DNA of 64,000 nt, taken from Companilactobacillus kimchii DSM 13961 = JCM 10707. GTDB lineage: Bacteria; Bacillota; Bacilli; Lactobacillales; Lactobacillaceae. Shown piece after piece: positions 24,945 through 34,836 of the stretch (position 1 is the stretch's first letter; each line of letters starts with the position of its first letter). A model generated the notes under the pieces. It was not told the DNA's origin. It searched no databases and was given only the letters and a program-made list of their open reading frames with translations. The stretch spans positions 1 to 64,000 of the forward strand of contig NZ_AZDH01000009.1 of the NCBI RefSeq assembly GCF_001435445.1. Direction: 5' to 3'. A program made the position numbers and the translations under genes.

Positions 24945-25592
24945 TTAATTCAAACTACCGCCGATGACTTCGATATCACCTTTACCATCGCGTTCAACAA
25001 TGGCTGTAATGGCGGCAGTAATTCCCTTAACATCGTCAGCTAGTGAAAGAGAAGGTGTCTCAGGGCGATTCAAAACTTGATTAGGTAAGAAGGGAATGTG
25101 CATGAAACCTGCCTTCAAGTCGGGGAACTCTTTGTCAATCATATATTGAACTTGATACATGATGTGGTTGCAAACGTAGGTTCCAGCAGTTGTGGAAACC
25201 TGACTAGGAATTCCAGCTTCGATAATCGCCTGTGCCATAGCTTTAACAGGCAATTGTGTGAAATAAGCATTCTGTCCATCTTCATGGATTGGTTGATTAC
25301 GAGGTTGGTAACCAGCATTATCTTTAATTCGACCATCGTCAAAATTGATGGCAACTCTTTCAGGTGTTAAAGCGTAACGACCACCAGCTTGACCAATATC
25401 CAAAACGTAATCGGGTTTGTTATCAAGAATAGCTTGATGAACAACTTCAGCACATTTATTGAAGATAGTTGGAATCTCTACTTTAATAATTTCAGCTCCA
25501 GCAATTGTATCGGGTAATTTCTTTACAGCTTCAATAGCCGGATTAATTTTGTCAGTACCAAAGGGATCAAAGCCAGTTACAAGAATTTTCAT
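24945..25592 (-). CDS. pcp: Pyroglutamyl peptidase I (pyrrolidone-carboxylate peptidase)
   Basis: This 215-residue cytosolic cysteine peptidase of family C15 removes N-terminal pyroglutamate. Catalytic residues are visible: Glu in LTPERVAIN (about 80), Cys in TAGTYVCNH (about 142) and His in GFMHIPFLP (about 165). AGGAGG precedes the ATG. It is last in an operon behind DUF979 and DUF969 membrane proteins, a pairing known in other lactic acid bacteria, which suggests those two move pyroglutamate or its peptides. Confidence 0.96.
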   Translation of the reverse strand: MKILVTGFDPFGTDKINPAIEAVKKLPDTIAGAEIIKVEIPTIFNKCAEVVHQAILDNKPDYVLDIGQAGGRYALTPERVAINFDDGRIKDNAGYQPRNQPIHEDGQNAYFTQLPVKAMAQAIIEAGIPSQVSTTAGTYVCNHIMYQVQYMIDKEFPDLKAGFMHIPFLPNQVLNRPETPSLSLADDVKGITAAITAIVERDGKGDIEVIGGSLN

Positions 25593-25607
25593 AATAAAAT
25601 TTCCTCC

Positions 25608-26525
25608 TTAAAATGCTAAAAAGTACATTAATATAATTTGAACAACTAATAGGGTTAGTGCAATTGGAAATTGTTGCTTGATGACGCCTAAATTATCCTT
25701 CATTTCCAGTAATGCTACAGGTAAAGAGTTGAAATTGGCAGCCATTGGTGTCATTAAGGTACCACAATAACCAGATGTCATACCTAGTGCAGCAACTACG
25801 GCGGGATTACCACCTTGAGCTACAACAAAGGGAATACCGATTCCAGCTGTGATAACGGCAAAGGCGGCAAAAGCATTTCCCATTACCATAGTGAAGATCA
25901 CCATAGCGACACAATATAGGATTACTCCTAAGAGATGATTACCTGCTGGAAAGACACCGGAAATAGCTTTGGAAGTAACATCGCCAACACCAGAAGCAGT
26001 AAAAATCACGCCTAAAGTAGCTAATAATTGTGGCAATACACCAGCAGTTCCGACAGAACGGACCATTCTTTCACTATCATGATAAGTAGTTTTAGCATCA
26101 GTTTTAGATATGATCATAGCAATAATCAAAGCAATTACTGAAGCAATACCGATTCCAACTTGACCACCTAATTTAGTGAATTGACTGATTAGAATAGAAA
26201 AGATAGCTAAAACAACACTAGGGAAGAAGAGCCAAGCTCCTAAACGTTTAGCTGATTTTTCGGCGATCTCTTTGTTAACTTCCTTAAGTTTGCCGACCTT
26301 GATTTGTTTGAGTAAAGAAAGTATGCCGACAAAAACAATTAAGAGGCCGATAACAAGGTTAGGTAAGTATTTACCAACAGCAAAAATGATGCCCATGATT
26401 AGCCAAAATAATCCGGTACCAATGCGAGCTGAATTTTCCCTATCACGAAATGATTCGATGCTGGCGAAAACCATAATTAAACCGATTAGAACGTAGAAGA
26501 TTTCTAGAATATTATTAACATTCAT
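25608..26525 (-). CDS. DUF979 family membrane protein
   Basis: The 305-residue polytopic protein has about nine helices, with conserved-looking glycine-rich stretches (GVGDVTSKAISGVFPAGN and GMTSGYCGTLMTPMAANFN). It belongs to the DUF979 family, found next to DUF969 and pcp. The two proteins together resemble the two halves of an ion-transporter-superfamily carrier, so a split permease for pyroglutamyl compounds is inferred. It starts 17 bp after the DUF969 gene. Confidence 0.85.
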   Translation of the reverse strand: MNVNNILEIFYVLIGLIMVFASIESFRDRENSARIGTGLFWLIMGIIFAVGKYLPNLVIGLLIVFVGILSLLKQIKVGKLKEVNKEIAEKSAKRLGAWLFFPSVVLAIFSILISQFTKLGGQVGIGIASVIALIIAMIISKTDAKTTYHDSERMVRSVGTAGVLPQLLATLGVIFTASGVGDVTSKAISGVFPAGNHLLGVILYCVAMVIFTMVMGNAFAAFAVITAGIGIPFVVAQGGNPAVVAALGMTSGYCGTLMTPMAANFNSLPVALLEMKDNLGVIKQQFPIALTLLVVQIILMYFLAF

Positions 26526-26542
26526 ATGTTTAACCTCGCTTA

Positions 26543-27199
26543 TTAGACTTCAAATTGCTTATCAAAACGTCTGTTGTAATAAGCGGTAATTAGGAACGTA
26601 ATGACAGCCATTGGAATTGAGTAAAGCACAATATTGGCAGGTGTAGCGGTATAGCCAAGTGATTTCATGGTACTAGACATTAAAAGGACACCACTTGAGG
26701 CAATGAATAAATTTTGTGAGAAGAAGTTACCAAAATTGTCGGTTGCGGCGGCGCGGGCTTTAATTAAATCAACTTGTTTATCGGTTAAAGTTTTTTTGAC
26801 ACTTGCGGCGGCCTGCGCCATAGGATTGATTAAGGGACGGATGAATTGAACTTGACCGGAAAGTGCAATACCCATGGCATCGGTAATTTCACGAATTGCT
26901 AAATAAAGGTTGAATATCTTCCCTGCAGAAAGGTTCTTGATTTTACTAATACCGTTGACGGCAGCTTGCTTCAAACCATGACTTTCGACAACACCAATCA
27001 TTGGTAGGGTAAGGAAAAATAGTGAAACCATACGGTTATCCATAAACCCTTTTCCAAGAATTGTCAGTACGTGAGGTATGGACATACCAGAAACTAGTCC
27101 GGTTGCCAGAGCAGCAGCGACAACAACAGCTATGGTATCTAATTTGAAAGCGAAGCCAAGAATAATTATAACTATTCCAATTAATTTTAAATATTCCAT
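26543..27199 (-). CDS. DUF969 family membrane protein
   Basis: The 218-residue polytopic protein has about six helices and a central conserved region (REITDAMGIALSGQVQFIRP and KARAAATDNFGNFFSQN). It is of the DUF969 family. As first gene of the DUF969-DUF979-pcp operon it likely forms one half of a two-component carrier feeding the peptidase. The biochemical role is unproven. Confidence 0.85.
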   Translation of the reverse strand: MEYLKLIGIVIIILGFAFKLDTIAVVVAAALATGLVSGMSIPHVLTILGKGFMDNRMVSLFFLTLPMIGVVESHGLKQAAVNGISKIKNLSAGKIFNLYLAIREITDAMGIALSGQVQFIRPLINPMAQAAASVKKTLTDKQVDLIKARAAATDNFGNFFSQNLFIASSGVLLMSSTMKSLGYTATPANIVLYSIPMAVITFLITAYYNRRFDKQFEV

Positions 27200-27269
27200 T
27201 CTGTTACTCCCTAATTATTAAATTTATTTCCCATTTTAGCATGTATTATTTAATAAAGGTTAGAATAAT

Positions 27270-27322
27270 TAAAAAAAGTCTAATAAAGAAGACACAATCA
27301 AGATATTGTCGATTGTGTCTTT
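27270..27322 (-). terminator. Terminator after cardiolipin synthase gene
   Basis: AAGACACAATC pairs with GATTGTGTCTT, with T-rich sequence following on the minus strand. Confidence 0.82.
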
Positions 27323-27335
27323 ACGTAATTTAATT

Positions 27336-28802
27336 TTAAAGAATAGGCGATAACAAACGAGAGAAACGTTGTTTGAAGTGAAGCCACATTCCTTGTTCTT
27401 TAATGATTTCTGGTGTTAATAATAATGAATCTTTCATATCATTCTCAAATGAACGGGCAATCTGGTGAGCTACTTTAGCATCATAGATAAAAGCGTTGGC
27501 CTCAAAGTTTAATGAGTAACTTCTGAAATCATGATTCATTGAACCGACGGAACAGATTTTGCCATCAAAAACGGAAGTTTTAGCATGTAAGAATCCCTTT
27601 TGATAACTGTAAATCTTGATACCATAAGTGGTTAACAAATTAGCATAATATTGTGTTGCACGGTAGATGAAGGGATGATCAGGCATGCATGGGATCATGA
27701 TCCTGACATCAACTCCAGAACGAGCAGCAATGGTTAGAGCCGTAAACATCGCATCGTCTGGTACCAAATAAGGCGATTGAATCCAAACACTCTTCTTAGC
27801 ACTGACAATCATATCGATAAAACCATCTTTTAAGATCTCTTCACGGCTATCGGGACCATCAGAAATAATCTGAATTGGTAAGTTAGCGTCAGAATTAAAT
27901 TTATCAGATGGAAAGTATTTTTCTAAGAAAGCTAATGGTTCGGCATTACGATCTAGTGAAGCGTTCCAGTCACGGAAAAACCTCTCTTGTAACAAGAGGG
28001 TAGCAGCACCAAAGATTCTAGAATGAGTATCCCGCCAGTAACCGAATTTTTCAGTCGTATTGACATATTGATCCCCAACGTTAAAACCACCGATCCAGCC
28101 AGTTGTACCATCGATAACAACGATTTTTCGGTGCAAGTGATAGTTCAAACGAGTCTTGGCGATGACGTTTTTAGAGGTGATAAAAGGCAAGACTTCACCA
28201 CCAGCGGCTTGGAATCTCTTGAAGTATTTCGGTTTAGTACCACCAGAACCCCATGGATCATACAGAATACGGACTTCTAATCCTTCTTTAGCTTTTTGTG
28301 TTAAGAGATCTAGAAACTTATCCCCAATGTCACTCTTAATAAAAGCATAGTATTCGACATGAACGGTCTCTTTAGCTTGACGGATATCTTCAAACATACC
28401 CTTGAACTTCTCTTGTCCATCAAAATAAAGTTTGATCTCGTTATGACGAGTTAACGGTGCTTCTTCAGTTTCATTGAAGAATCTTATTATATGGTCCGCA
28501 TAATGCGTCTCATCATAACGTGAGGCGTTCTGAGGACGCTTTTGAGCAGCAATGGCCATTTTCTTTAACTGACTTAAACTATAGTGCTCTTGCTTACTAA
28601 TATTGAATATCTTCTCTTGAGCAATTCCACGGCCTAAGAAGGCATAGATAAGGAACCCCAAAATTGGTAGTAGGACAAGAACTAAAATCCAGGCCCAAGT
28701 AGTAACAATATTACGAGGCCTATGGAAAACAGTAATAAGTGCAGATATTGTATTGACTGTTAGAATTATGAGAATTAGCCAGATGATCCAAGTATCAATC
28801 AT
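27336..28802 (-). CDS. cls: Cardiolipin synthase
   Basis: The 488-residue membrane enzyme condenses two phosphatidylglycerols to cardiolipin. Two N-terminal helices (about 4-22 and 34-55) are followed by two phospholipase D domains, each with an HKD motif: HLHRKIVVIDG near 221 and FLHAKTSVFDG near 402. Length and layout match Bacillus ClsA. Single gene with its own terminator. Confidence 0.95.
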   Translation of the reverse strand: MIDTWIIWLILIILTVNTISALITVFHRPRNIVTTWAWILVLVLLPILGFLIYAFLGRGIAQEKIFNISKQEHYSLSQLKKMAIAAQKRPQNASRYDETHYADHIIRFFNETEEAPLTRHNEIKLYFDGQEKFKGMFEDIRQAKETVHVEYYAFIKSDIGDKFLDLLTQKAKEGLEVRILYDPWGSGGTKPKYFKRFQAAGGEVLPFITSKNVIAKTRLNYHLHRKIVVIDGTTGWIGGFNVGDQYVNTTEKFGYWRDTHSRIFGAATLLLQERFFRDWNASLDRNAEPLAFLEKYFPSDKFNSDANLPIQIISDGPDSREEILKDGFIDMIVSAKKSVWIQSPYLVPDDAMFTALTIAARSGVDVRIMIPCMPDHPFIYRATQYYANLLTTYGIKIYSYQKGFLHAKTSVFDGKICSVGSMNHDFRSYSLNFEANAFIYDAKVAHQIARSFENDMKDSLLLTPEIIKEQGMWLHFKQRFSRLLSPIL

Positions 28803-28884
28803 AAAATAAATTCCCCTCTATTTATTTATAAAGAAAGTTTACTTCAAAATACTAATAAAATCTAATTATTGAATATAATTTGGT

Positions 28885-28913
28885 AATAAAAAAAGCCGCT
28901 TTCGCGACTTTTG
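28885..28913 (-). terminator. Short terminator after the Zn-peptidase gene
   Basis: A GTCGC-GAAA-GCGGC stem with seven Ts on the minus strand. Confidence 0.75.
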
Positions 28914-28914
28914 C

Positions 28915-29610
28915 TTAATTTCTGTTATCACCGAAAATCAGAATTAAACGTAATAGTTGTAGGGCAGTTGAGATTACAGCAGCTACATAAGTTAAAGCAG
29001 CGGCGAAGAGAACTTGTTTGACCATTGGCACTTCGTCATTATCGACAAGTGTACTGGAACTTAAGATCTTTACGGCACGACCTGAAGCATTGAACTCAAC
29101 TGGTAGAGTAACTACTTGGAACAAAACAACTAAAGCGAATAACCAAATTCCGATTTGAATCAAAGTTTGATTTGCGCCCAAGATAACACCCAATAGGATA
29201 ATTGGGATTGAAAAGTTAGATCCAAGATTTACAGCAGGGACCAAAGCTGATCTCAATCTCATAGGGGCATAACTTGTTTGGTCTTGGATAGCATGTCCAC
29301 ACTCGTGGGCTGCCACACCGATAGCTGCAACGGACGTTGAATCGTAAGTGGATTCAGAAAGATTCAATGTTTTGTTGGTAGGATTGTAGTTATCGGTTAA
29401 CTTACCACTAACTCTTTGAATTTGAACGTTTTGAAGCCCAGCATTATCAAGAATAAATCTAGCAGCATCAGCACCACTAGTTCCGTGGTGACTAGGAACT
29501 TCATCATACTTTTTGAAATTATGATTTACATACCATGATGCCCATAAACTGATAACAAGACCAATAATTATCAGGAGATAGCTGGGACCAAAGAAACCAT
29601 ATGTATACAT
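28915..29610 (-). CDS. Membrane zinc metallopeptidase, YugP family
   Basis: The 231-residue protein has an N-terminal helix, then the zinc-binding HECGHAIQ motif (about residue 102), and two to three C-terminal helices. It matches the YugP/Zn_peptidase_2 family in length and in the conserved DNYNPTNKTLNLS block before the motif. The substrate is unknown. It follows the next upstream gene by only 6 bp, so the two are probably one transcript. Confidence 0.92.
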   Translation of the reverse strand: MYTYGFFGPSYLLIIIGLVISLWASWYVNHNFKKYDEVPSHHGTSGADAARFILDNAGLQNVQIQRVSGKLTDNYNPTNKTLNLSESTYDSTSVAAIGVAAHECGHAIQDQTSYAPMRLRSALVPAVNLGSNFSIPIILLGVILGANQTLIQIGIWLFALVVLFQVVTLPVEFNASGRAVKILSSSTLVDNDEVPMVKQVLFAAALTYVAAVISTALQLLRLILIFGDNRN

Positions 29611-29616
29611 ATATTG

Positions 29617-30066
29617 TTAACTCCTCTTTAATAACTTTTTGTTAAAGATAGTATAACCATTATTTGTGAAGTTTTCTTGAACTAGATGGTCCAAGTCGTT
29701 AATTTCAATATCTGTCAATAAGATTTGATCACGTAAGAAGATGAGTAACCGATCAGAGATCTCTTTCTTTTCATCATCAGTTAGATCTTTGAAAGTTATC
29801 ATCAAAGCTGCTGAATGTTTTTTTAGATCGAGATCACTAAGACTGATCAAAGCAGAAATCTGTTTAGCCTCTTTCTTTTGAATAAACCAGTAAATACCAT
29901 CATTTTTCATAATAACTTTAGCGGTATTAGAGATATATTCAGTTGTGGGATCGATGTCCTCATCTAGAAATTCGCTAACTTCTTTTAGATTAAAGCGACT
30001 GGGGAAATCCCAGCAGAAGTTATTTGTGATAAAAGGTCGATAATCGCGCATTTTTTGGTTTGTCAT
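29617..30066 (-). CDS. Hypothetical protein, possibly acetyltransferase-like
   Basis: The 149-residue soluble, acidic protein has mixed alpha/beta character, with strands such as GIYWFIQKKE followed by a helix DDEKKEISDRLLIFLRDQ. The order loosely resembles a GNAT domain, but I see no clear acetyl-CoA motif. It appears co-transcribed with the Zn peptidase. Confidence 0.6.
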   Translation of the reverse strand: MTNQKMRDYRPFITNNFCWDFPSRFNLKEVSEFLDEDIDPTTEYISNTAKVIMKNDGIYWFIQKKEAKQISALISLSDLDLKKHSAALMITFKDLTDDEKKEISDRLLIFLRDQILLTDIEINDLDHLVQENFTNNGYTIFNKKLLKRS

Positions 30067-30127
30067 TAAAAAATTTCATACGGTGGTTGATCGTATTACT
30101 TATCCTCCCTTTTTCTTATTGTAGTTC

Positions 30128-30170
30128 GTGGTTCTTTTTTGGAATAACCATTGTTCTATGTTTAATAGTG
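30128..30170 (-). repeat. Tail of structured repeat element (shared with the nagA copy)
   Basis: Sense reading (minus strand): the sequence after hairpin copy 1 continues as CGTTTCCACTAT, then TGGTTATTCCA and AGAACCAC. The same blocks follow the copy behind nagA (43156-43215), so the mobile or conserved unit is longer than the hairpin. Confidence 0.6.
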
Positions 30171-30299
30171 GAAACGAGCTCCGCAAGGGCAACCTCTTCC
30201 GGTTTGCTACAGTATTGAAATTGCCCGCATGGTGCGCGTGCGATTCCAATACTCAGGCAAATCCTCGGAGGCTAATCGCCCTTGCTCCGCTCTCTTATT
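30171..30299 (-). repeat. Structured hairpin repeat, copy 1
   Basis: A ~125-bp imperfect hairpin. On the minus strand it starts GAGAGCGGAGCAAGGGC and closes with GCCCTTGCGGAGCTC. Inner arms are GGATTTGC/GCAAACC and AGTATTG/CAATACT. It is tandem with copy 2 and lies downstream of the yhgE-type gene. Stems differ from the other copies by paired changes. Confidence 0.82.
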
Positions 30300-30300
30300 C

Positions 30301-30425
30301 TGAAATGAGCTCCGCAGGCCAATTTCTTCCGGTTTGCTACAGTATCAAAATCGCCCGCCAAGTACGCGTGCAATTCTGATACCTAGGCAAATCCTCGGAA
30401 ATTCCCAGGCCTGCTCCGCTCTCTT
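30301..30425 (-). repeat. Structured hairpin repeat, copy 2
   Basis: The same hairpin directly after the yhgE-type stop codon, which it touches. Arms: GCAGGCC/GGCCTGC at the base and GGTATCA/TGATACT near the top. The loop region CACGCGTACTTGGCGGGC is shared exactly with copy 3. Confidence 0.85.
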
Positions 30426-33183
30426 ATTCGATGATCATGCTCTTCTTAGCACTCTTATGTAGTTTATGCATAAATGGTTTTAATGGTTCTGTACATAGCA
30501 AGCCTAATAGATAGAATCCAATTCCGAATGCTAACAATATAATAATATCTTTGGTTGCATTAGGCCAATATATTCCACCGACGGCTTCTCTTATTAGATT
30601 TACCGCATATGTAAACGGTAGATATGGATTGATTACTCTAAAGAATCCGTCTGATAGTACTACTGGGAAGTTTCCTCCGGCTCCGGAAATTGATAGCACT
30701 AGGATAATAATTCCTAGTCCTTTTCCGACGGTTCCAAACATTTGGACTAGCGAATACAGTATCGAGATGAAGACGAAACTTACTAACATACAGAAGACGA
30801 TTAACCATATCTTCTCTTTAGTATAAGCATGCAAGATAAATAGATTACCTAAAGCTGCGGAGATTGCTTGTAATTGATTTAAGAAACCAAATGTTAAGTA
30901 ACGGCCATTGAATCTTTGCTTGAATGTGTAGAGATACTGTTGTTTTTCGTCTAATTTGAAGTGAACGGTGAAGACACTGGATAGTAACAAAGCTCCAACC
31001 CAAATACAGAGGGCTAAGTAGAATGGTGCACTTGCTGATCCGTAATTTGGTACGTCGTAGAGATTGTCTTGCTTCAATTTGACTGGATTAGAGAAGAAAT
31101 CGGATTCTTTGTTGGCATCAGATTTCATTAATCTAATAATGGCTCCGAGGTCAACGTCTTTCTTACCCTTCTTCAATAGGGTAGCGGAATGATGGATATC
31201 TTTCTTCAACTGTGGCCAATCATTTTCGGCAAAGTCATTAGCAGTTGATAGTGCTTGCTCTAATTCTGGTGTCTTGGAGTTAACCAAATTCAAAGTTGTA
31301 GTTAACTCATTTTCAATTGATGGCAATTCATATTGAACAAAGAAGGTAGCCTTAGCTAGTTTGTTCTTCAAAGTTGGATAATCGTTGTCATAGAAATCAT
31401 TTAGCATACCGATTCCAGTAACGATGTTAGTCATATTACCGTTCAATAGTCGGTTAGCATCATGAATTTCGTTACCAACAGCAGGCAATTGTTTTTGATA
31501 CTTTTGAAGGTAACTTAAAGCTGTGTTCAAAATACCTTCAGTATTGTTCAATAGACCTGGAATCGTTGGGATAATATCAGTGTTGAAAGTTCCTAATGTA
31601 GAACTAAGTTCCTTCAAGAAACTATTGATATCAGTAATAATTGTTGAAACCGAATCCATAATATTGATATTTTTAATTGTATTAACGCCATCGGCTACTT
31701 GATTTGCATGTGTTTGTAAATCAGTTAGCTTACTTTGTAATTCAGAAGTATCTAAGCTGTCATAGTTGTTCAAAATATCATTAGCTTTTGTAGCTAAGGT
31801 ATCGTTCAACGTAGCCAAATCGTTTAGATGTTGAATAGGTTTGTCGAGTAGAGTTAACTTATCTTTACCCAATTGTTCGGCTAGGCGGTTGAAGAAGTTT
31901 TGGAGATCAGTTAAAGCTGAAGCAACTTGACGACTGACTTTTGCCAAATGGGTTGAGTCAGTAGCAATGTTTTGAATAACGGTCTTCAATTGTGCCTTCA
32001 ATTGCTGATTAGTTGGATCTTCTTTGATCTTGTCGATTAGAGTATTGATCATCTCGGCAGAACTACTAATTTGTTTGCCAAGGTTATAAACCATTGATAA
32101 ACCAGTATCGATGGTTGTTTTGATAACAGGTAAAGCTTGTTGAATCTTAGGAATTAATTCAGAAGTTGTCTTATCAGTAGCATTCTTAGCGTCTTCGCCT
32201 AATTTTTGAACTTCAGGCATGACGTTTTGAACTTTCTGGATAACTTCTAGTCCGTTTTGAACCTGAGTGATGCTGGAACTCATTAAACTGGAAATCTTAC
32301 CAAAGTCTGTATCTACTTCGTTGATTTGTGTACCGGCATTTTGAATTTCAGGAATCTTATTCTTGAGTTGTTTAGCGGCGGTCCCACCAACATCAGCTAA
32401 TGGCAAAATATTATTAACATTAACTAATTTGTTGGCATCTTCATTCAATAGTGGCAAATATCCATACATGTCATTAACTTGATTCAATTTTTGATTCAAG
32501 TTAGGAACTAGGGTATTAGCTTTTTGAACTTTATCCATAATATTCTGTAATTCAGGGATGTTGTCATCAGTTGTGACTAGTAAAGATTCGAATCGTCTTA
32601 ACATTGGAAGGTTATCTTTGATATCCATTCCTGACTTGTTCAAGGCTTGTGTAATAGTTTTACTGATGGTTCCCACGAATTCAGAAGAAATTGTATTTTG
32701 TAAGGTTGTCGCCCCAGTTTCGGTCAATTTCGGGGCTATCGCATTGATTTTCTGATTTACCTTAAAGACCAGCTTCGGTTTCTTAATAGTTCCAGATAAG
32801 AAGCTGATAATGTCCTTAGAAAAAGTTTTTGGAATATAAATTCCAGCATAGTAAGAACCATCTTTGACACCTTGGTCTAATTCCTTTTTGGAGTTGACAA
32901 AAGTCCATCCTAGTTTATGATTCTTTTTAAGGTTGTCGATTAATTGATCACCAATTTCAATTTTTTGACCCTGTACTTCAACTGGTGTATCGGCTGAATA
33001 AACGGCAACTTTTAGACCACTGGTGTTAGAATAAGGGTCCCATAGGGCCCAAACGTTAAACCAACAGTATAGACACGGTAAAATAACCAATGCCAGCATC
33101 AGTAAAGTTGCGGGCTTGGATTTTAACGTCCTCTTTAAATCTAATTTAAATAATTCCCAAGCTTTGATAGAAATCCCCTCCAA
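30424..33183 (-). CDS. yhgE: YhgE/Pip family membrane protein
   Basis: The 919-residue protein has one N-terminal transmembrane helix (about 22-42), a very long extracytoplasmic region predicted to be coiled-coil rich (about 60-690, many Leu/Asn heptads) and five to six C-terminal helices of ABC-2 permease type. This is the layout of YhgE/Pip (phage infection protein in lactococci) and of ESX-associated proteins. A role in phage adsorption or surface export is possible. The start is taken as TTG; the GGAGGGG sequence lies inside the first codons, so the real start may be slightly downstream. Confidence 0.88.
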   Translation of the reverse strand: MEGISIKAWELFKLDLKRTLKSKPATLLMLALVILPCLYCWFNVWALWDPYSNTSGLKVAVYSADTPVEVQGQKIEIGDQLIDNLKKNHKLGWTFVNSKKELDQGVKDGSYYAGIYIPKTFSKDIISFLSGTIKKPKLVFKVNQKINAIAPKLTETGATTLQNTISSEFVGTISKTITQALNKSGMDIKDNLPMLRRFESLLVTTDDNIPELQNIMDKVQKANTLVPNLNQKLNQVNDMYGYLPLLNEDANKLVNVNNILPLADVGGTAAKQLKNKIPEIQNAGTQINEVDTDFGKISSLMSSSITQVQNGLEVIQKVQNVMPEVQKLGEDAKNATDKTTSELIPKIQQALPVIKTTIDTGLSMVYNLGKQISSSAEMINTLIDKIKEDPTNQQLKAQLKTVIQNIATDSTHLAKVSRQVASALTDLQNFFNRLAEQLGKDKLTLLDKPIQHLNDLATLNDTLATKANDILNNYDSLDTSELQSKLTDLQTHANQVADGVNTIKNINIMDSVSTIITDINSFLKELSSTLGTFNTDIIPTIPGLLNNTEGILNTALSYLQKYQKQLPAVGNEIHDANRLLNGNMTNIVTGIGMLNDFYDNDYPTLKNKLAKATFFVQYELPSIENELTTTLNLVNSKTPELEQALSTANDFAENDWPQLKKDIHHSATLLKKGKKDVDLGAIIRLMKSDANKESDFFSNPVKLKQDNLYDVPNYGSASAPFYLALCIWVGALLLSSVFTVHFKLDEKQQYLYTFKQRFNGRYLTFGFLNQLQAISAALGNLFILHAYTKEKIWLIVFCMLVSFVFISILYSLVQMFGTVGKGLGIIILVLSISGAGGNFPVVLSDGFFRVINPYLPFTYAVNLIREAVGGIYWPNATKDIIILLAFGIGFYLLGLLCTEPLKPFMHKLHKSAKKSMIIE

Positions 33184-33223
33184 ATCTCTGTTAAAACTGT
33201 AGTAGTAATATAATTATATAACG

Positions 33224-33979
33224 TTATGACAGCGGATTATAATAAATAAACCCGTTGACCACTTTTAGAATCTCTGAATCATCGTGAAGCATTGAGTGTT
33301 CTGCATTGGAGCCCTTAATAAGATATTCGGTGTATTCTTTTACTCGCGGTTTGAGAATGTAAGAAATAGACTTGGCAGATGTAACGGAAATGTATTTGTC
33401 ACTATTAGAGTGATCGCCGACATTTCCAAAAATGTTCAAAACGCGTAAATCGTCTGAGATACTTTTTTCATTCATAAAAATTCTAAAGTAGGTTGGACTC
33501 ATAAAAGCTGGACGTCCATTTGGTTTGATTCGGTTGATGTTGGGAAGATCTCCCAAACCAATAATTCCGTTGAACGGTGCAGCGATGAGTACTAATTTTT
33601 TCAACCTAGGCATGTAGGGACGCATTTTTTCCTTCAAATTGACCAGTACCAATGAAACGGCACCTAGTGAATGACCAATTGCATCATAAGTTGTGAATTC
33701 ATGTTCTAAGCGTAAGTTAAATAATAGCTTGGTTAACCAATATGCCATTTGGTTACTGCCAACCCATTTATTTTGAAAAACAACTTGGACAATGGGATGT
33801 TCATCCTCAGTCCAAACCCCTTCATATGTGACCTTTCCTTTCCAATCAATGATTGCTTTGAGAAATTGGTCCTTTTGTTTACCGTTACACTTTAAAGCGG
33901 ATTCGATCATTTTCTTGGTCGTATAGTCTCCACCACGAAAACCGTGGATATAGAGAATCGGCCATTGCCCTTTTTTCAT
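33224..33979 (-). CDS. DUF915-type alpha/beta hydrolase
   Basis: The 251-residue protein starts with ILYIHGFRGGDY, has the nucleophile elbow GHSLGAV (Ser about residue 113) and a late His in SNAEHSMLHDD, so a serine hydrolase triad is complete. It fits the DUF915 group of lactobacillar hydrolases. No signal peptide is seen, so a cytosolic esterase-like role is likely. The ATG at 33979 has GGGGTG 6 nt upstream; the longer in-frame extension is not used. Confidence 0.85.
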   Translation of the reverse strand: MKKGQWPILYIHGFRGGDYTTKKMIESALKCNGKQKDQFLKAIIDWKGKVTYEGVWTEDEHPIVQVVFQNKWVGSNQMAYWLTKLLFNLRLEHEFTTYDAIGHSLGAVSLVLVNLKEKMRPYMPRLKKLVLIAAPFNGIIGLGDLPNINRIKPNGRPAFMSPTYFRIFMNEKSISDDLRVLNIFGNVGDHSNSDKYISVTSAKSISYILKPRVKEYTEYLIKGSNAEHSMLHDDSEILKVVNGFIYYNPLS

Positions 33980-34047
33980 AAATTCACCCCAACAAGATAT
34001 TATTATATAATTATTATTGAGAAAAATTAACCAAATGAGGTATGACA

Positions 34048-34740
34048 TTGCAAAAATATTATGCAGTACGACGCGGTAAGAAACCTGGAATCTATTCAAC
34101 CTGGGCTGACTGTAAGGCTCAAGTCGATGGGTTCGCCGGAGCTAGATATAAAAGTTTTCCTGATAAGGCACAAGCACAAGCTTTTATTGATGGAAAAGAT
34201 TCATATAATAGTAGAAAAACGACAACTAAAAAATCTGCCAATAAAGTTTCTAATATTGAAGATTTTGACATCGTTATTTATACCGACGGTGGTTCCAGAA
34301 ATCATGGTAACTTTAAAGGTGGTCATGTTAAGGATTCTGATAAAGCCGCTTGGGCCTATCATATCAATAACAAAGGCCAGATATATGAAGGAACTGGTGG
34401 AGAATTTGGAGCGACAAATAATCGCATGGAGATAATGGCCCTAATTCAGAGTATTAAACGATTAAATGAGCTTAAAATCAACCAACAAAATGCGATATTT
34501 GTCTTAGATTCTCAGTACGTCCTCAACGCTATTACCCAGAATTGGCTCAACGGTTGGAAGAGAAGAGGCTTCAAAAAAGCCGACGGTAGTACTCCGGTAA
34601 ATGTCGAATTATGGCGTGAGTTGGATCAACTTTTGCCAACCGTTCCTAAGAAGACTTTTGAATGGACTAAAGGACACGCAACCAATGTGGGAAACAACCG
34701 TGTTGATGCTTTGTTGAACGAAACAATGGATAAAATGTAA
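34048..34740 (+). CDS. rnhA: Ribonuclease HI with N-terminal hybrid-binding domain
   Basis: This enzyme cleaves the RNA strand of RNA-DNA hybrids. The N-terminal viroplasmin-like domain (KYYAVRRG...GIYSTWADC..QV.GF, about 1-45) binds hybrids. The RNase H domain has catalytic acidic residues in YTDGGSRNHG, NRMEIMA, LDSQYVL and NRVDALL. I favour TTG 34048 as start (230 residues) because GAGG lies 7 nt upstream; the ATG at 34042 is only one base past that RBS. It is divergent from the hydrolase gene. Confidence 0.93.
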   Translation: MQKYYAVRRGKKPGIYSTWADCKAQVDGFAGARYKSFPDKAQAQAFIDGKDSYNSRKTTTKKSANKVSNIEDFDIVIYTDGGSRNHGNFKGGHVKDSDKAAWAYHINNKGQIYEGTGGEFGATNNRMEIMALIQSIKRLNELKINQQNAIFVLDSQYVLNAITQNWLNGWKRRGFKKADGSTPVNVELWRELDQLLPTVPKKTFEWTKGHATNVGNNRVDALLNETMDKM

Positions 34741-34762
34741 AATTTAAATAATTAAATAAGGA

Positions 34763-34836
34763 CAGCGTCTATTAAGAGATATCCAAATGCATAATATGTG
34801 TTTTGAATACTTAATGGAAGCTGCTCTTTTTATTTG
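34763..34836 (+). terminator. Probable terminator after rnhA
   Basis: AGCGTCTATTAAG and CTTAATGGAAGCT arms form an imperfect long hairpin followed by a T-rich tract. Confidence 0.6.

Noticed and set aside
30128-30379. ORF reading through the tandem hairpin repeats
   Set aside because: Its similarity to an ORF at 42965-43243 arises only because both translate the same structured repeat; no RBS and no recognisable domain.
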